Shown: positions 17,819 to 27,713, counted from the stretch's first letter. The stretch: 64,000 nt of DNA from Gemmatimonadota bacterium (GCA_030428885.1 JAUIEJ010000009.1:124001-188000); one strand, 5' to 3'. Made by a program: numbers and translations. The notes: a model not told the origin generated them from the letters alone.

Positions 17819-19207
17819 TCAGACGCGGATCGCCTCCACGGTGTGGGCACGGCGGCTCCGCTCCGCGGCGAAGCCCATGACGTGGCTTTCGATGGAGGCG
17901 TCGATGGTCGAGGTCAGCCGGGTGGGGTCCTGGGTCGCCACGGCCTCCACGAAGTTGGCCATGAGGCGCCAGTCGCCCCCCCCGTGACCGTCGGCGGCGA
18001 ACTGGTCCACCCCCAGGGTCGCGCTCTCGAAGTCCTGGGTCGTCCGGGTCGGGAAGTCCACCACGCGGAGCCGGGTCATGTCGCCCTCGATGTAGCCCAT
18101 GCTCCCCATGACCCGGGTGCGGCGACCCCCGAACGGGGTGAACGCCTCCATGCTGAAGCTCGCGGTGACGCCCCCGGCGAACTGGAGGTTGGTGACGTAG
18201 TGGTCGGGCTGGTCGTTGTCCATGCGGTAGACGCAGCGCCCGTAGTCGGTGGTCCGCAGGTACTCCAGGATGGCCCCGTCCCACTCCGACCGATCCTCGG
18301 GCAGATCGAACACGTAGAGGCGCTGGCGATCCCGGTGGTAGATGCGCAGTGCCGAGTAGGGGCATTCGGCCTCCACGGCACAGCCGTCCATGCACCGGGC
18401 GGTGCTCCCCTCCGGCGCGTTGTCGGCCGTGAACCAGCTCAGTTCGCCGAAGGCCTGAATGCGCTCGGCGGGCCGGCCGATCATCCACCGCAGGATGTCC
18501 AGATCGTGGCACGACTTGGCGAGAATGATGGGGGTCGTCGCCTCGCTGTCGTGCCAGTTGCCCCGCACGTACGAGTGGGACATGTGGATCGCCTCGATGG
18601 GCTCGAGGTGCTGGATGCTCACCACCTCGCCGATGGCTCCGGACTGCATGAGCTCGCGCATCTTCACGAAGTAGGGCGCGTAGCGGAGCACGTGGCAGAC
18701 GGCGACGATCCGGCCGGTGGCGTGGGTCCGCTCCAGGATGTCCCGGCACTCCTGCTCCGACGGGGAGATGGGCTTCTCCAGCAGGACGTCGTACCCCATT
18801 TCGAGGGCCCGCATGCACGGACCGTAGTGGAGGTCGTCGGGGGTCGTGATGATGACGGCGTCGGCGAACCTGGGGCGATCGAAAACGTGCTCCCACGTCA
18901 CGAATCGGCGGTCGGCGGCGATGTCGTGGAGCCGTGCGTAGCGCTCCTGCCGGATGGGAATGGGCTCGGCGACGCCCACGATGTCGACCTGGTCCGGGTA
19001 CTCCGCCGCGTACCCGCCGTAGACGTTACCCCGGGAGCCGGCCCCCAGGGTGATGGCCGTGATGGGCTCGGCGGGCGTGAACCGCCCCAGCGGGTCGGGG
19101 AGGATCAACGGCTCCCCGTGTTCGTTCCTGGCGTGGGGGGACCACGGATAGAAGGTGCCGCCCACGAGGGCGCCGCCCATCAACCGGAGCGATTCGCGTC
19201 GGTCCAT
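17819..19207 (-). CDS. Gfo/Idh/MocA-family oxidoreductase, Tat-type N-terminus
   Basis: A 462-residue protein. After a short D-R-R-E-S-L-R-L-M-G-G-A-L-V-G-G segment resembling a Tat signal comes the Rossmann domain with A-I-T-L-G-A-G-S-R-G-N-V-Y, then V-I-I-T-T-P-D-D-L-H-Y and the family lysine motif Y-D-V-L-L-E-K-P-I-S near residue 145. The C-terminal half is the Gfo/Idh/MocA substrate domain, with H-D-L-D-I-L-R-W as the second active-site helix. Members oxidise or reduce sugars, inositol or related polyols with NAD(P). The specific sugar is unknown. Tat export with bound cofactor, as in glucose-fructose oxidoreductase, is plausible. Its start codon has no strong Shine-Dalgarno. Confidence 0.88.
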   Translation of the reverse strand: MDRRESLRLMGGALVGGTFYPWSPHARNEHGEPLILPDPLGRFTPAEPITAITLGAGSRGNVYGGYAAEYPDQVDIVGVAEPIPIRQERYARLHDIAADRRFVTWEHVFDRPRFADAVIITTPDDLHYGPCMRALEMGYDVLLEKPISPSEQECRDILERTHATGRIVAVCHVLRYAPYFVKMRELMQSGAIGEVVSIQHLEPIEAIHMSHSYVRGNWHDSEATTPIILAKSCHDLDILRWMIGRPAERIQAFGELSWFTADNAPEGSTARCMDGCAVEAECPYSALRIYHRDRQRLYVFDLPEDRSEWDGAILEYLRTTDYGRCVYRMDNDQPDHYVTNLQFAGGVTASFSMEAFTPFGGRRTRVMGSMGYIEGDMTRLRVVDFPTRTTQDFESATLGVDQFAADGHGGGDWRLMANFVEAVATQDPTRLTSTIDASIESHVMGFAAERSRRAHTVEAIRV

Positions 19208-19297
19208 CGAGTCCTCGAGCGTCGGGGGTGGGTTGCGACCGTGGCAACGTAGCTCGGGAGCCGCGCCATCACGAGCGTCCGGAGGTCGGAGGCCCGC

Positions 19298-20086
19298 TCA
19301 GCCGGCCGGTGGAGGGGTCCCCGTGGCGCCGCGCATCCGGGCCAGCGTGTCGACCATGCGCCCCCGGAGGTCGTCCATGAACGGCTCGGGATCGGCCTTG
19401 GGATCGCTCCAGTCGAACCGCCCCACGTATTCCATGCGGGCGTCGATGGCGTTCAGGCTTCCCAACAGGTGCTGGAACTTCGCGTGCTGCCACAACCCGT
19501 CCACCACGAAGGCGTGCACCTCGAAGGCGCGCGCCCGGAGGATCCATCCCAGCCCCCCGGCACGGAACGGGCCGATCTCGCCGTCCCGGGTCCGGGTGCC
19601 CTCGGGATAGATCATGAGGGGCACGTCCGAGTCCCGTGCGATCTGCCGCAGGCTCTTCAGCATGCGCCGTCCCTCGCCCGGCGACGCCTCGGGATCCACC
19701 ACCGGGTTCCGGTACAACCGCACCAGATGGGAGATGAGGGGAATGGAGCGGGCGTATCGCCGGCGGGTGACCAGGCGCAGGTATCCACCGTCCAACGCCC
19801 GAACGCCCAGGGGAATGTCCAGGAGGGACTGGTGATTGATGACGATGAGGACTCCGGGCCGGCACGGAACGACCCGGTGCCGGGGCGGAAGGGAGGCCCC
19901 GCCCACCACTTCCAGGGGCCAGGCGATGAAGCGCTCCAGGAACTGCATCCACCGCCCGAGCACCGTCCGGCGGCTTCCGGGCCGGAGCCAGAGCCAGGGG
20001 CCGATCACCCCTCGCTGCACCAGATCGAAGACCAGGAGGCCCCCGCAGATGGTCCCCATGGCCAGATAACCCCGGAGCCGACTCAC
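19298..20086 (-). CDS. 1-acyl-sn-glycerol-3-phosphate acyltransferase (PlsC-like)
   Basis: A 262-residue membrane-associated acyltransferase. The four lysophosphatidate acyltransferase blocks are seen: I-N-H-Q-S-L-L-D (NHxxxxD, about residue 83), G-G-Y-L-R-L-V-T-R-R, the Y-P-E-G-T-R-T-R block near 160, and the final hydrophobic segment. An N-terminal membrane helix precedes them. The enzyme acylates lysophosphatidic acid, or a related lipid, in phospholipid synthesis. A long-chain acyl donor is expected. The gene lies 28 bases downstream of the polyphosphate:AMP phosphotransferase gene and may share its transcript, but the two activities have no known link. Confidence 0.88.
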   Translation of the reverse strand: MSRLRGYLAMGTICGGLLVFDLVQRGVIGPWLWLRPGSRRTVLGRWMQFLERFIAWPLEVVGGASLPPRHRVVPCRPGVLIVINHQSLLDIPLGVRALDGGYLRLVTRRRYARSIPLISHLVRLYRNPVVDPEASPGEGRRMLKSLRQIARDSDVPLMIYPEGTRTRDGEIGPFRAGGLGWILRARAFEVHAFVVDGLWQHAKFQHLLGSLNAIDARMEYVGRFDWSDPKADPEPFMDDLRGRMVDTLARMRGATGTPPPAG

Positions 20087-20114
20087 GCCGGCGCACCCCG
20101 AGGGTGGGCGACCC

Positions 20115-21596
20115 TCATTCGTCCAGAGCCAGCGCGTGGCACAGGGTCTCCAGGACCCGCAGCCGCGCGAACTTCTTCTGATCGCCGGGCACCAGGGTCC
20201 AGGGGGCGCGGGCCGAGCTGGTGCGTTCCACCATCTCGTGGACGGCTGCGGTGTAGGCGTCCCAGCGCTCCCGGTTCCGCCAGTCGTCCTTCGTGAGCTT
20301 GTAGCGCTTGTAGGGCACCTTCTCCCGGCTTTCGAAGCGCTGTTCCTGCTTCTCCGGAGAGATGTGGATCCAGAACTTCACCACCGCCATGCCGTGCTCG
20401 AGGAGCCGGTGCTCGAAGTCGTTGATTTCGGCGTAGGCTCGCCGCCACTCCTCCTCGTCGGCGAACCCCTCGATGCGTTCCACCAACACCCGGCCGTACC
20501 AGCTCCGGTCGAAGACGGCGATCTCGCCGGCCCGGGGGAGGCGGCGCCAGAAACGCCACAGATAGTGGCGGGCCTTCTCCTCCTGGGTGGGCTCGGCGAT
20601 GCGGTGTACCTCGATGTGGCGGGTGTCGATAGCGGGCACGATCCGACGGATCGCCCCGCCCTTGCCCGCGGCGTCCCACCCCTCGAAAACGATCACGGCG
20701 CCCCGCCCTCGGGCGTGGCGTTCCCGGTAGATGCGGTTGAGACGACCCTGGAGTTCGGGAAGCCGCGCCCGGTACTCCTCCTCGTCGACCCGGGAGCCGA
20801 GATCGACGGCATCCAGGACGTTGCGATGGCCCGGCACGGTGGGCATCTGGAGCGCCGGCGGGTGATCCGGCCCCCCGCCTCCGTTGTCCCGGGCCAGGGC
20901 CTGGCGCATGGCCGCCAGGGTCACCTCGGCCACCTCGAGACTCCGGAAGTTGGCGTCGGCGCCTTCGATGATGGTCCAGGGGGCGTGGCCCGTGCTCGTG
21001 CGGCCGATGAGTTCCTCGGCGGTCTCCACGAAGCGGTCGTAGCGGCCCCAGTTCGCCCAGTCCTTCTCGGTCACGCGCCACGCCTGGTGGGGATCGGCCT
21101 CCAGCGTCTCGAAGCGGACCTTCTGCTGATCGTGGCCCAGGTGCATCCAGAACTTGAGGATCACGGCCCCGTCCTCGGCCCACATGCGCTCCATCATGCG
21201 GACGTGATCGAGCTCCCGGTGGAACTCGGCGGGGGTGGAGCGATCGTCGACCCGGTCCAGGAAGGGATGGTGGTACCAGGCCGACAGGTAGATCGCCACC
21301 TCGCCCCCCGGGGGAAGATCGCGCCAGTAGCGCCACTGACCGGGCATCTCCCGCTCCACCTCGGTGGCTCGGGCGTAGGCGTGGGTGCGGATGCCCCGGG
21401 GGTCCATCCAGGCGTTGAGGAGGTTGGCCGACTCCCCCTTCCCCGCACCGTCGACGCCTGCGAAGACGATGAGAAGCGGGATGTTGGTCCGGCTCAGTTC
21501 GAACTGGGCCTCCAGGAGCGCCCGGCGCAGTTCCGGCTGACGAGCCTGGAATTCGTCGTCGGAGACCTCCTGACCGAGTTCGGCGGTTTCGAACAT
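20115..21596 (-). CDS. pap: Polyphosphate:AMP phosphotransferase (tandem PPK2 domains)
   Basis: Two PPK2 domains in a 493-residue chain. The first (about 1-245) has F-A-G-V-D-G-A-G-K-G-E and Y-L-S-A-W-Y-H-H-P; the second (about 260-490) has F-E-G-W-D-A-A-G-K-G-G and the intact lid motif F-D-R-S-W-Y-G-R-V-L-V-E-R. The tandem arrangement is that of class II PPK2 enzymes, which phosphorylate AMP to ADP with polyphosphate. Only the C-terminal domain carries the full DRSWY motif, as in characterised Pap enzymes, so the N-terminal copy is probably structural or regulatory. Start ATG at 21596; the frame remains open far upstream through the permease gene, which is a high-GC artefact. Confidence 0.92.
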   Translation of the reverse strand: MFETAELGQEVSDDEFQARQPELRRALLEAQFELSRTNIPLLIVFAGVDGAGKGESANLLNAWMDPRGIRTHAYARATEVEREMPGQWRYWRDLPPGGEVAIYLSAWYHHPFLDRVDDRSTPAEFHRELDHVRMMERMWAEDGAVILKFWMHLGHDQQKVRFETLEADPHQAWRVTEKDWANWGRYDRFVETAEELIGRTSTGHAPWTIIEGADANFRSLEVAEVTLAAMRQALARDNGGGGPDHPPALQMPTVPGHRNVLDAVDLGSRVDEEEYRARLPELQGRLNRIYRERHARGRGAVIVFEGWDAAGKGGAIRRIVPAIDTRHIEVHRIAEPTQEEKARHYLWRFWRRLPRAGEIAVFDRSWYGRVLVERIEGFADEEEWRRAYAEINDFEHRLLEHGMAVVKFWIHISPEKQEQRFESREKVPYKRYKLTKDDWRNRERWDAYTAAVHEMVERTSSARAPWTLVPGDQKKFARLRVLETLCHALALDE

Positions 21597-21688
21597 GGAA
21601 CCGGGGGGCGGGGTGGGAAAGGCGGTGCGGAATCCGGCGGGGAAACTGGCACCATCGGTGCCCGGGGGAAACCCGACCGGCCCGGCGG

Positions 21689-24130
21689 TCAGTTCGACCC
21701 CAGGGACTCCATGGGGTCGACCCCCGACGCCCTCCGGGCCGGCACGTAGGCGGCCAGGAGCGCCACGGCGAGCATGAGCCCGGACATGGCCACGAAGGTC
21801 GTGGGATCGAGGGGTTCGATGCCGAAGAGCAGGGTGGTGAGGAAGCGGGTCACCGCCAGGGCCACCACCACCCCCACCACGATCCCCACCAGCGCCACCC
21901 GCCCGCCCTGGACCACCACCATGCGGCGCAGGCCGGGAGGCTCGGCGCCCAGGGCCATCCGTACGGCGATCTCCCGCTTGCGCTGGGCCACCAGGTAGGA
22001 GAGGACCCCGTAGATCCCCACGGCCCCCAGCACCGTGGCGAGGGCCGCGGCGATCCCCAACATGAGCATGGTGAACGACAGACTTCCCATGGCCCGGGCC
22101 GCCAGAGACTCCATGGTGAACACCCGGTACATGGGCGACTCGGGGATCATCTCCGACACGATGGCCCGGATCTCGGGGGCGATGAGGTCGGCCCGGGCCG
22201 TCCGCACGACGTAGGCCGGCGAGGCCGAGACGCCCGGGAGGTACACCATGGGCTGAGGGGGCTGGCGGATGTCGTCGATGCGGGTGTCCTCCACCACGCC
22301 GATGACCGTGTACCACACGTCTTCCGGGGCGTCGGCGGGCCGAAGCTCCCGGTCCAGGGGATCCTCGTCGGGAAAGAGGAGCTCGGCGGCAGCCTGGCTG
22401 ATGATGACGTTGGGCGCGCCCTGCTGCTCCTCGAGGCGATCGAAGGTCCGCCCTCGCAGGAGCTCGATCCCCATGGCTTCGAAGAACCCGCCCCCGGCCC
22501 CGGCATTGCGAACCCGGGGTGGCTCGGCGCCGCTGGCGTCGATGGCCCGGGTGGTGGCGGCCGCCGAGCCCGCTCCCTCGTCCAGGGGCAGGGTCGTGAT
22601 GAAGCCCACCGACTCGACCCCGGGAAGGGTCTGGAGACGGTCCATGAACTCGTATTGGAACTGCGACAGCGCGGCCCGGCCCTGCAGTTCCTCCCGTTGG
22701 ACCGCCACCTGGAAGGTGAAGATGTCGGTCGTGTCGTAGCCGGTGTCCACGCGACGGAGTTCCCAGAAGCTCCGCGCCAGGAGCGCCGAACCCACCAGGA
22801 GCACCAGCGCCGCTGCCGTCTGCACCACCACCAGGACGTCCCGGGTGAGGCCGCCCCGGCCCACCACGCCCCGGCCCGACTGACGGAGCGTGCCCAGGAG
22901 CCCGGCCCCGGTGAAGCGAAGGGCGGGCAACAGCCCGAAGGCCAGGGCCGCCAGCAGCGAGATGCCCGCGGTGAACAGCAGGACCACGGGGTCCAATCCC
23001 GCCGTGGCCAGCCCGGGAATGGGCGCGCTGGAGAACCCGCCGGCCACGGCGTCGGGGGCGGCCCGGACCAGAAGGGGCACACCGACCCAGGCGAGGAGCA
23101 CCCCGCCCAGACCCCCGCCGGCGGCCAGGAGCAGGGCCTCGGCCATCTGGGTGCGCACCAGACTCGCCCGCCCGGCGCCCAGGGCGCGACGTACCGCCAG
23201 CTCGCGCCGCCGGCTCTCGGCCCGGACCAGGAACAGGTTGGCCACGTTGGTGCAGGCGATGAGGAACACGAGCCCCACGGTGCCCATGAGGATCCAGAGG
23301 GGCGTGGCCACCCTCCCCACCATGCGATCGCGCAGGGGAACGATGACGGGCCGGAACCGGGCCATGGCGGCCACGTACGACGGGGGTCCGCCGTACCGTT
23401 CCTGCACCCGAACCGCCAGCGGTTCGAGCTGGGCCTGGAGCCCGTCCACGTCGGCGTCGGGAGCCAGCCGGGCCACCAGATTCGGGCCGAACCCTCCCGC
23501 CGTGACGTCGGCGGGTCCGATGTTGATGGGCACCCAGAAGGCGGTCCGTTCGTCGGGAAACCGGAACTCGGGGGGCAGCACCCCGATGATGGTCCGGGTC
23601 CGCTGGGCGAACTCGTAGCTTCGGCCCAGGATCTCCGGATCCGACCCGAACCAGTCCCGCCACAACCAATAGCTCAGCACCACCACGCTGCCGTCGTCGT
23701 CGTCGTTGGGCAGCCGTCCGAGATGGGGCTGGGCCCCCAGCGTGGTGAAGAACGACGGGGTCGCCTGGGTGAGGAAGAGCTGCTCGATGCGGTCCTCCGC
23801 CCGGGTCGTGGACGAGCCCGTGCCGTAGAGCCCCAGATCCTCCAGGGCCGGCGCCGATTCCACGTACTCGAAGTAGAGCTCGTCGGGCACGCCCAGGTCT
23901 TCGGGCATGTTCGTCCCGGGCGCCGTGCCGCCGATGAAGACCAGGCGGTCGGCGGCGGGAAACGGAAGGGGCTCCAGGAGGACCGGCTTGACCACGCTGA
24001 AGATGGCCGCGCTCACCCCGATGGCCAGGGAGAGGGTGAGGACGACCACCGCGGTGAACGTGGGCGCGCGCCCGAGACTGCGGGCGGCGAGTCGCCCCCC
24101 TCTGACCCATCCCTCCATGCGGTGGCCCAC
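21689..24130 (-). CDS. MacB/FtsX-type ABC permease (ADOP family), no PadR partner
   Basis: An 813-residue ABC permease. It has an N-terminal transmembrane helix (T-A-V-V-V-L-T-L-S-L-A-I-G-V-S-A-A-I-F-S), a long periplasmic MacB-type domain, and two FtsX blocks of three helices each (about 255-430 and 680-800). The family is extremely expanded in Acidobacteriota and Gemmatimonadota and its cargo is usually unknown; no ATPase gene is next to it. GTG at 24130 is chosen because GGAGGA lies six bases upstream; another GTG at 24169 and an ATG at 24118 are alternatives. It follows msrQ after 69 bases on the same strand. Unlike the other two permeases here it lacks an obvious prefix domain. Confidence 0.85.
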   Translation of the reverse strand: MGHRMEGWVRGGRLAARSLGRAPTFTAVVVLTLSLAIGVSAAIFSVVKPVLLEPLPFPAADRLVFIGGTAPGTNMPEDLGVPDELYFEYVESAPALEDLGLYGTGSSTTRAEDRIEQLFLTQATPSFFTTLGAQPHLGRLPNDDDDGSVVVLSYWLWRDWFGSDPEILGRSYEFAQRTRTIIGVLPPEFRFPDERTAFWVPINIGPADVTAGGFGPNLVARLAPDADVDGLQAQLEPLAVRVQERYGGPPSYVAAMARFRPVIVPLRDRMVGRVATPLWILMGTVGLVFLIACTNVANLFLVRAESRRRELAVRRALGAGRASLVRTQMAEALLLAAGGGLGGVLLAWVGVPLLVRAAPDAVAGGFSSAPIPGLATAGLDPVVLLFTAGISLLAALAFGLLPALRFTGAGLLGTLRQSGRGVVGRGGLTRDVLVVVQTAAALVLLVGSALLARSFWELRRVDTGYDTTDIFTFQVAVQREELQGRAALSQFQYEFMDRLQTLPGVESVGFITTLPLDEGAGSAAATTRAIDASGAEPPRVRNAGAGGGFFEAMGIELLRGRTFDRLEEQQGAPNVIISQAAAELLFPDEDPLDRELRPADAPEDVWYTVIGVVEDTRIDDIRQPPQPMVYLPGVSASPAYVVRTARADLIAPEIRAIVSEMIPESPMYRVFTMESLAARAMGSLSFTMLMLGIAAALATVLGAVGIYGVLSYLVAQRKREIAVRMALGAEPPGLRRMVVVQGGRVALVGIVVGVVVALAVTRFLTTLLFGIEPLDPTTFVAMSGLMLAVALLAAYVPARRASGVDPMESLGSN

Positions 24131-24199
24131 GGGTCGTCCTCCCGGCGAACAGGGTGTCGGATCGGTCACAGTGCCCCCGATCCGGGGAGGAGGACAAGT

Positions 24200-24802
24200 C
24201 TACCGTTTGGCCCGCTTCCGTGCCCAGTAGGAGAGCCGCACCCCGAAGAGCACCGCCACGATGGCCCCCACGATCAGGGGATCCCGGATGTCGGCCTTCT
24301 GGCCCCAGGTGTAGTGGAGCAGGGCCGCGGCCATGGCGACGTACACCACCCGGTGGAGCCGCACCCAGTTCTTCCCCAGGCGCTTGATCCAGCCCCGGGT
24401 CGACGTCACCGCAAGAGGCACGAGGAGCAGGAACGCCACCGTGCCCGACACGATGAAGGGCCGCTCCGTCACGTCTTCCAGGATGAACGACCAGGCCAGG
24501 CCCTGATCGAAGTAGAGGTACACCCCCAGGTGGAGCGCCGCGTAGAAGAACGCGAACAGCCCCAGCAGACGGCGGAACTTCTGGGCCGTGTTCCAGCCGG
24601 TGAGGCGCCGCAGGGGGGTCACGGCCAGCGAGGCCACCAGGATGATCACCGCCGTCTTGCCCGAGCGGTGGAGCCACTCCTCCACCGGGTCCACCGACGC
24701 CTCCCCCCGCACGAAGCGCCAGACGCTCCACACGAGGGGCACCAGACAGGCGGCCCAGACGGCCGCCTTCATGGCCGCGACCCGCGTACGGGAGTTCGTC
24801 AC
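24200..24802 (-). CDS. msrQ: MsrQ, haem-binding membrane subunit of methionine sulfoxide reductase
   Basis: A 200-residue ferric-reductase-like membrane protein. It has W-L-H-R-S-G at the start of the core, the haem-ligand histidines in A-A-L-H-L-G-V-Y and L-H-R-V-V-Y, and L-H-Y-T-W-G, with about six hydrophobic segments. MsrQ passes electrons from the quinone pool to MsrP in the periplasm so that oxidised methionines of envelope proteins are repaired. Its partner msrP lies upstream on the same strand, with a gap of 37 bases. Start ATG at 24802. Confidence 0.95.
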   Translation of the reverse strand: MTNSRTRVAAMKAAVWAACLVPLVWSVWRFVRGEASVDPVEEWLHRSGKTAVIILVASLAVTPLRRLTGWNTAQKFRRLLGLFAFFYAALHLGVYLYFDQGLAWSFILEDVTERPFIVSGTVAFLLLVPLAVTSTRGWIKRLGKNWVRLHRVVYVAMAAALLHYTWGQKADIRDPLIVGAIVAVLFGVRLSYWARKRAKR

Positions 24803-24839
24803 GATCTCTCCGCCGGTCGGGACGGGAGCGAAGGCCGGC

Positions 24840-25808
24840 TCAGTACCAGCGCGAGAGGTCCATGCCCCGGTACATGTGCTCCACCATCTCGGTGTACCCG
24901 TTGAAGAGGTCGGTCTCCCGCCGGCCGAAGGGCAGCAGCCGCTCCCGGGCCTGGCTCCAGCGCGGGTGATCCACCTCGGGGTTCACGTTGGCGTAGAAGC
25001 CGTACTCGTGGGGCGCCGAGGCCTTCCAGGTCGTGTAGGGCTGCTCCTCCACGAAAGCGATCCGCACGATGGACTTGATGCTCTTGAACCCGTACTTCCA
25101 CGGCACCACGAGGCGCAGCGGGGCCCCGTTCTGATTGGGCAGATCGTCCCGGCCGTACAGGCCCGTGGCCATGAAGGTGAGCTCGTTGGCGGCTTCGTCG
25201 ATGCGCAGTCCCTCGCGATAGGGCCAGTCCAGGATCGGGCGCCGCACGCCGGGCATCTCGGCGGGCCGTACCGCGGTCTCGAAGGCCACGTACTTCGCGT
25301 TGGCCGTGGGCTCCACCTTGGAGATGATTTCCCGGAGTCCCACACCCCGCCACGGGATCACCATGGACCACGCTTCCACGCAGCGAAGCCGGTAGATGCG
25401 GTCCTCCACCATGGAGGGCGGGGCCAGATCCTCCACCGAGTAGGTCCCGGGCTTGTGGACCTCGCCCGTGACCTCCACGGTCCACGGCTCGGGGCGGAAG
25501 CTGCCGGCGTTCCGCACCGGATCCTCCTTCCCCGTGCCGAACTCGTAGAAGTTGTTGTAGGTCGTGACCTGCTCGTACGAATTCAGCTCGTCCCTCAGGT
25601 TCTCGCCGTAGGTCACGTCGCCGACCTCCGGCTCCTGGAGTCGACCCAGCCTCTCCACGGCCCCTCGAGCACCCGTGGGGCGCAGGGCCGCGCCGGCGGC
25701 GAACGCCAGCGACGCGCCCATGAACTGGCGGCGGTTCACGTAGTGCGTCTCGGGCGTGATCTCCGACGACGCGATGAACTCCCAGGGCTTCTTCTTCTTG
25801 AAGAACAT
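24840..25808 (-). CDS. msrP: MsrP, molybdopterin catalytic subunit of methionine sulfoxide reductase
   Basis: The 322-residue catalytic subunit carries a twin-arginine signal (N-R-R-Q-F-M at 25-30 and a short hydrophobic core) and the sulfite-oxidase fold. C143 in [15 protein letters not shown] is the molybdenum ligand. The family motifs [19 protein letters not shown] and G-F-Y-A-N-V-N-P are present. It reduces protein-bound methionine sulfoxide in the periplasm using electrons from MsrQ. The N-terminus (K-K-K-K-P-W-E-F) is the usual cytoplasmic lead. No two-component regulator such as HprSR is nearby. Confidence 0.96.
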   Translation of the reverse strand: MFFKKKKPWEFIASSEITPETHYVNRRQFMGASLAFAAGAALRPTGARGAVERLGRLQEPEVGDVTYGENLRDELNSYEQVTTYNNFYEFGTGKEDPVRNAGSFRPEPWTVEVTGEVHKPGTYSVEDLAPPSMVEDRIYRLRCVEAWSMVIPWRGVGLREIISKVEPTANAKYVAFETAVRPAEMPGVRRPILDWPYREGLRIDEAANELTFMATGLYGRDDLPNQNGAPLRLVVPWKYGFKSIKSIVRIAFVEEQPYTTWKASAPHEYGFYANVNPEVDHPRWSQARERLLPFGRRETDLFNGYTEMVEHMYRGMDLSRWY

Positions 25809-25878
25809 CGGGGGACTCCGGTTCGGTGGCTCTGACCCACGTATCCGTGAGACGGCCCGGAGGTTCCCGGGTTCCCCC

Positions 25879-26697
25879 TCAGGTGCCCGGTTCCGGGGGA
25901 CTCCACACGTGGCGGAGGTACCGGGCCGGCGCTTCCATCACTCCCTTCCACAACTGGACCGAGGCCAGGTCGTCCCACCCCGACGGCCGCACCTGATCGT
26001 CGTCGAAGTCGTAGAGGGTGGCGCCGGGAATGGCCAACAGCAGGGGCGAGTGGGTCGCCACCACGAACTGGGACCCGGCGGCCACGGCGTCGGACATGAG
26101 GGCCACCAGGGCGAGTTGGCTCTCGGGGGCCAGGGCGGCTTCGGGCTCGTCCATGAGGTAGAGCCCCCCGGGGGTCAGGCGCTCCCTGAACAGGTGCAGG
26201 AAGGTCTCGCCGTGGGACCGGGCATCGGGGTTTTTCCCGTAGCGGGCCTCCAGGGCGGCCATCGAGGCCCGAAGGGGGCCCAGCCCCAACCGCCGGGCGT
26301 ACTCCGACGAGCCCTCGAGGCGGACCTTGGCGGCGCCGAGTTCGGCGTCGAGTTCCTCCCGCTGGCGCCGGATGGACAGGATGAACCCGAAGACGTCTTC
26401 GGCCCGGAGAAAGAAGCCGTGGCGGGTCCGGGTCGACCACGACAGGCGCAGGGCCCGGGCCAGGGGGCCCACGCCGTGGAGCGTCGAGTCCCTGGACGGC
26501 GCGGCGTGGCCGATGGCGGGAAAGCCACATTCCAGGGCCAACGCCTCGAGAAGGGTCGACTTTCCCGACCCGTTGGGGCCGGCCAGGAGGGTCACGGTCG
26601 GGGACACCGCCAGTTCGCCCAGGCTGCGCAGGAACGGCAGCCCCAGGGGAAAGCCCGCGGCGTCGGCGGGGATCTCGGCACGGATCGAACGAAGCAT
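25879..26697 (-). CDS. AAA/SMC-like predicted ATPase (COG3910 type)
   Basis: A 272-residue ABC-type ATPase without membrane domain: Walker [10 protein letters not shown] (about residue 40), an ABC-like signature S-H-G-E-T-F-L, Walker [12 protein letters not shown] and the switch histidine in A-T-H-S-P. The middle holds a short coiled region ([11 protein letters not shown]). Such ATPases are widespread, and some act in DNA metabolism or defence; nothing in this neighbourhood fixes the role. It is divergent from phzF with 50 bases between them. Confidence 0.85.
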   Translation of the reverse strand: MLRSIRAEIPADAAGFPLGLPFLRSLGELAVSPTVTLLAGPNGSGKSTLLEALALECGFPAIGHAAPSRDSTLHGVGPLARALRLSWSTRTRHGFFLRAEDVFGFILSIRRQREELDAELGAAKVRLEGSSEYARRLGLGPLRASMAALEARYGKNPDARSHGETFLHLFRERLTPGGLYLMDEPEAALAPESQLALVALMSDAVAAGSQFVVATHSPLLLAIPGATLYDFDDDQVRPSGWDDLASVQLWKGVMEAPARYLRHVWSPPEPGT

Positions 26698-26747
26698 GGG
26701 TCACGGGAGACTATCCCCGGCGGCCCGGGCGCGGTAGCCTTGGCTCC

Positions 26748-27713
26748 ATGAGAGCCGTCTACCACACCCTCGACGTCTTCACCGACCGGATCTTCGGCGG
26801 AAACCCCCTGGCCGTGTTCCCCGACGCCCGGTCGATCCCCGACGCGCTGCTGGGCACCATCGCCCGGGAGCTCAACCTCTCCGAGACGGTGTTCGTCTAC
26901 CCGCCGGACACCGCCGCGGGAACCCGACGGGTGCGAATCTTCACCCCCGGGGCCGAGGTGCCCTTCGCCGGCCATCCCACCGTGGGCACCGCCTGGTTCC
27001 TGGTGGCGTCGGGCGCCGTGGAGGTGCCGCCGGGGGCCGGCGACGGCAGCGGCGTGACGGTGGTGCTGGAGGAGAAGGTGGGCCCCGTGGGGGTGGAGGT
27101 CTCGTTGGAAGACGACGTCCTGGTCTCGGCGCGGCTCACCACGGCGGCGGCCCATCGGGAGTGGCCCCTCGCCGCGTCCCCCGACGACCTGGCCGCCATG
27201 CTCTCCCTCGAGCCCCGGGACGTGGGGATTCCCCGGGGGCTCCCCGGCGACGGGGGCATCGGCTCCACCGACGCGCTGGAGCCGACCTTCGCCTCGGCGG
27301 GCCTGCCCTACGTGGTGGTGCCGGTGGGGTCGGTGGAGGCCGCGGGCCGGGCCCGCCTGGATCCGGCCGTGCGACGCCGGGTCCTGGGCCCCGAGCCGCC
27401 GGCGACGTTCGTCTACGTGGTGGCCCCGGGGGGCGCCCCGGGCGTGGACCTCCACACCCGCATGTTCGCCCCCGAGGTGGGCGTACCCGAGGACCCGGCC
27501 ACGGGAAGCGCCTGCGCCGCGTTGGGCGGCTACCTGGGAGCCCGCCTCCGGGCCCGGAACGGGCACGCCGCGTGGAGGGTCGAGCAGGGATTGGAGATGG
27601 GCCGCCCGTCGATCCTGGAACTCGACGTGGAGGTGGACGGCGGCGTCCCCACCCGAGTACGGGTGGGCGGGTCGTGCGTCCTCGTCGCCCGCGGTGAGAT
27701 GGAGATCCCGTGA
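26748..27713 (+). CDS. PhzF-family isomerase
   Basis: A 321-residue member of the PhzF/diaminopimelate-epimerase-like fold. Evidence: V-F-T-D-R-I-F-G-G-N-P-L-A-V-F near the start, catalytic E46 in L-N-L-S-E-T-V-F-V, F-A-G-H-P-T-V-G-T-A near 79, and the C-terminal E-D-P-A-T-G-S-A-C-A. PhzF of phenazine synthesis isomerises a dihydroanthranilate derivative, but most family members have unknown substrates, and there are no phenazine genes here. The stop overlaps the next start in a GTGA junction, so translation of pyrophosphatase is coupled to it. Confidence 0.9.
   Translation: MRAVYHTLDVFTDRIFGGNPLAVFPDARSIPDALLGTIARELNLSETVFVYPPDTAAGTRRVRIFTPGAEVPFAGHPTVGTAWFLVASGAVEVPPGAGDGSGVTVVLEEKVGPVGVEVSLEDDVLVSARLTTAAAHREWPLAASPDDLAAMLSLEPRDVGIPRGLPGDGGIGSTDALEPTFASAGLPYVVVPVGSVEAAGRARLDPAVRRRVLGPEPPATFVYVVAPGGAPGVDLHTRMFAPEVGVPEDPATGSACAALGGYLGARLRARNGHAAWRVEQGLEMGRPSILELDVEVDGGVPTRVRVGGSCVLVARGEMEIP

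Noticed and set aside
21648-21662. GGCACC-ATC-GGTGCC hairpin between permease and pap
   Set aside because: Only a 6-bp stem with no T-tract; too weak to call as a terminator.
24200-24731. N-terminal extension of the polyphosphate kinase frame over the permease and msrQ
   Set aside because: The frame is open up to 24731 but has no start signal there, and msrQ and the permease are clear in other frames. The ATG at 21596 starts the conserved PPK2 sequence.
26175-26737. Possible toxin-antitoxin or abortive-infection pair around the ATPase
   Set aside because: No second gene partner is present; only shadow frames lie beside the ATPase.
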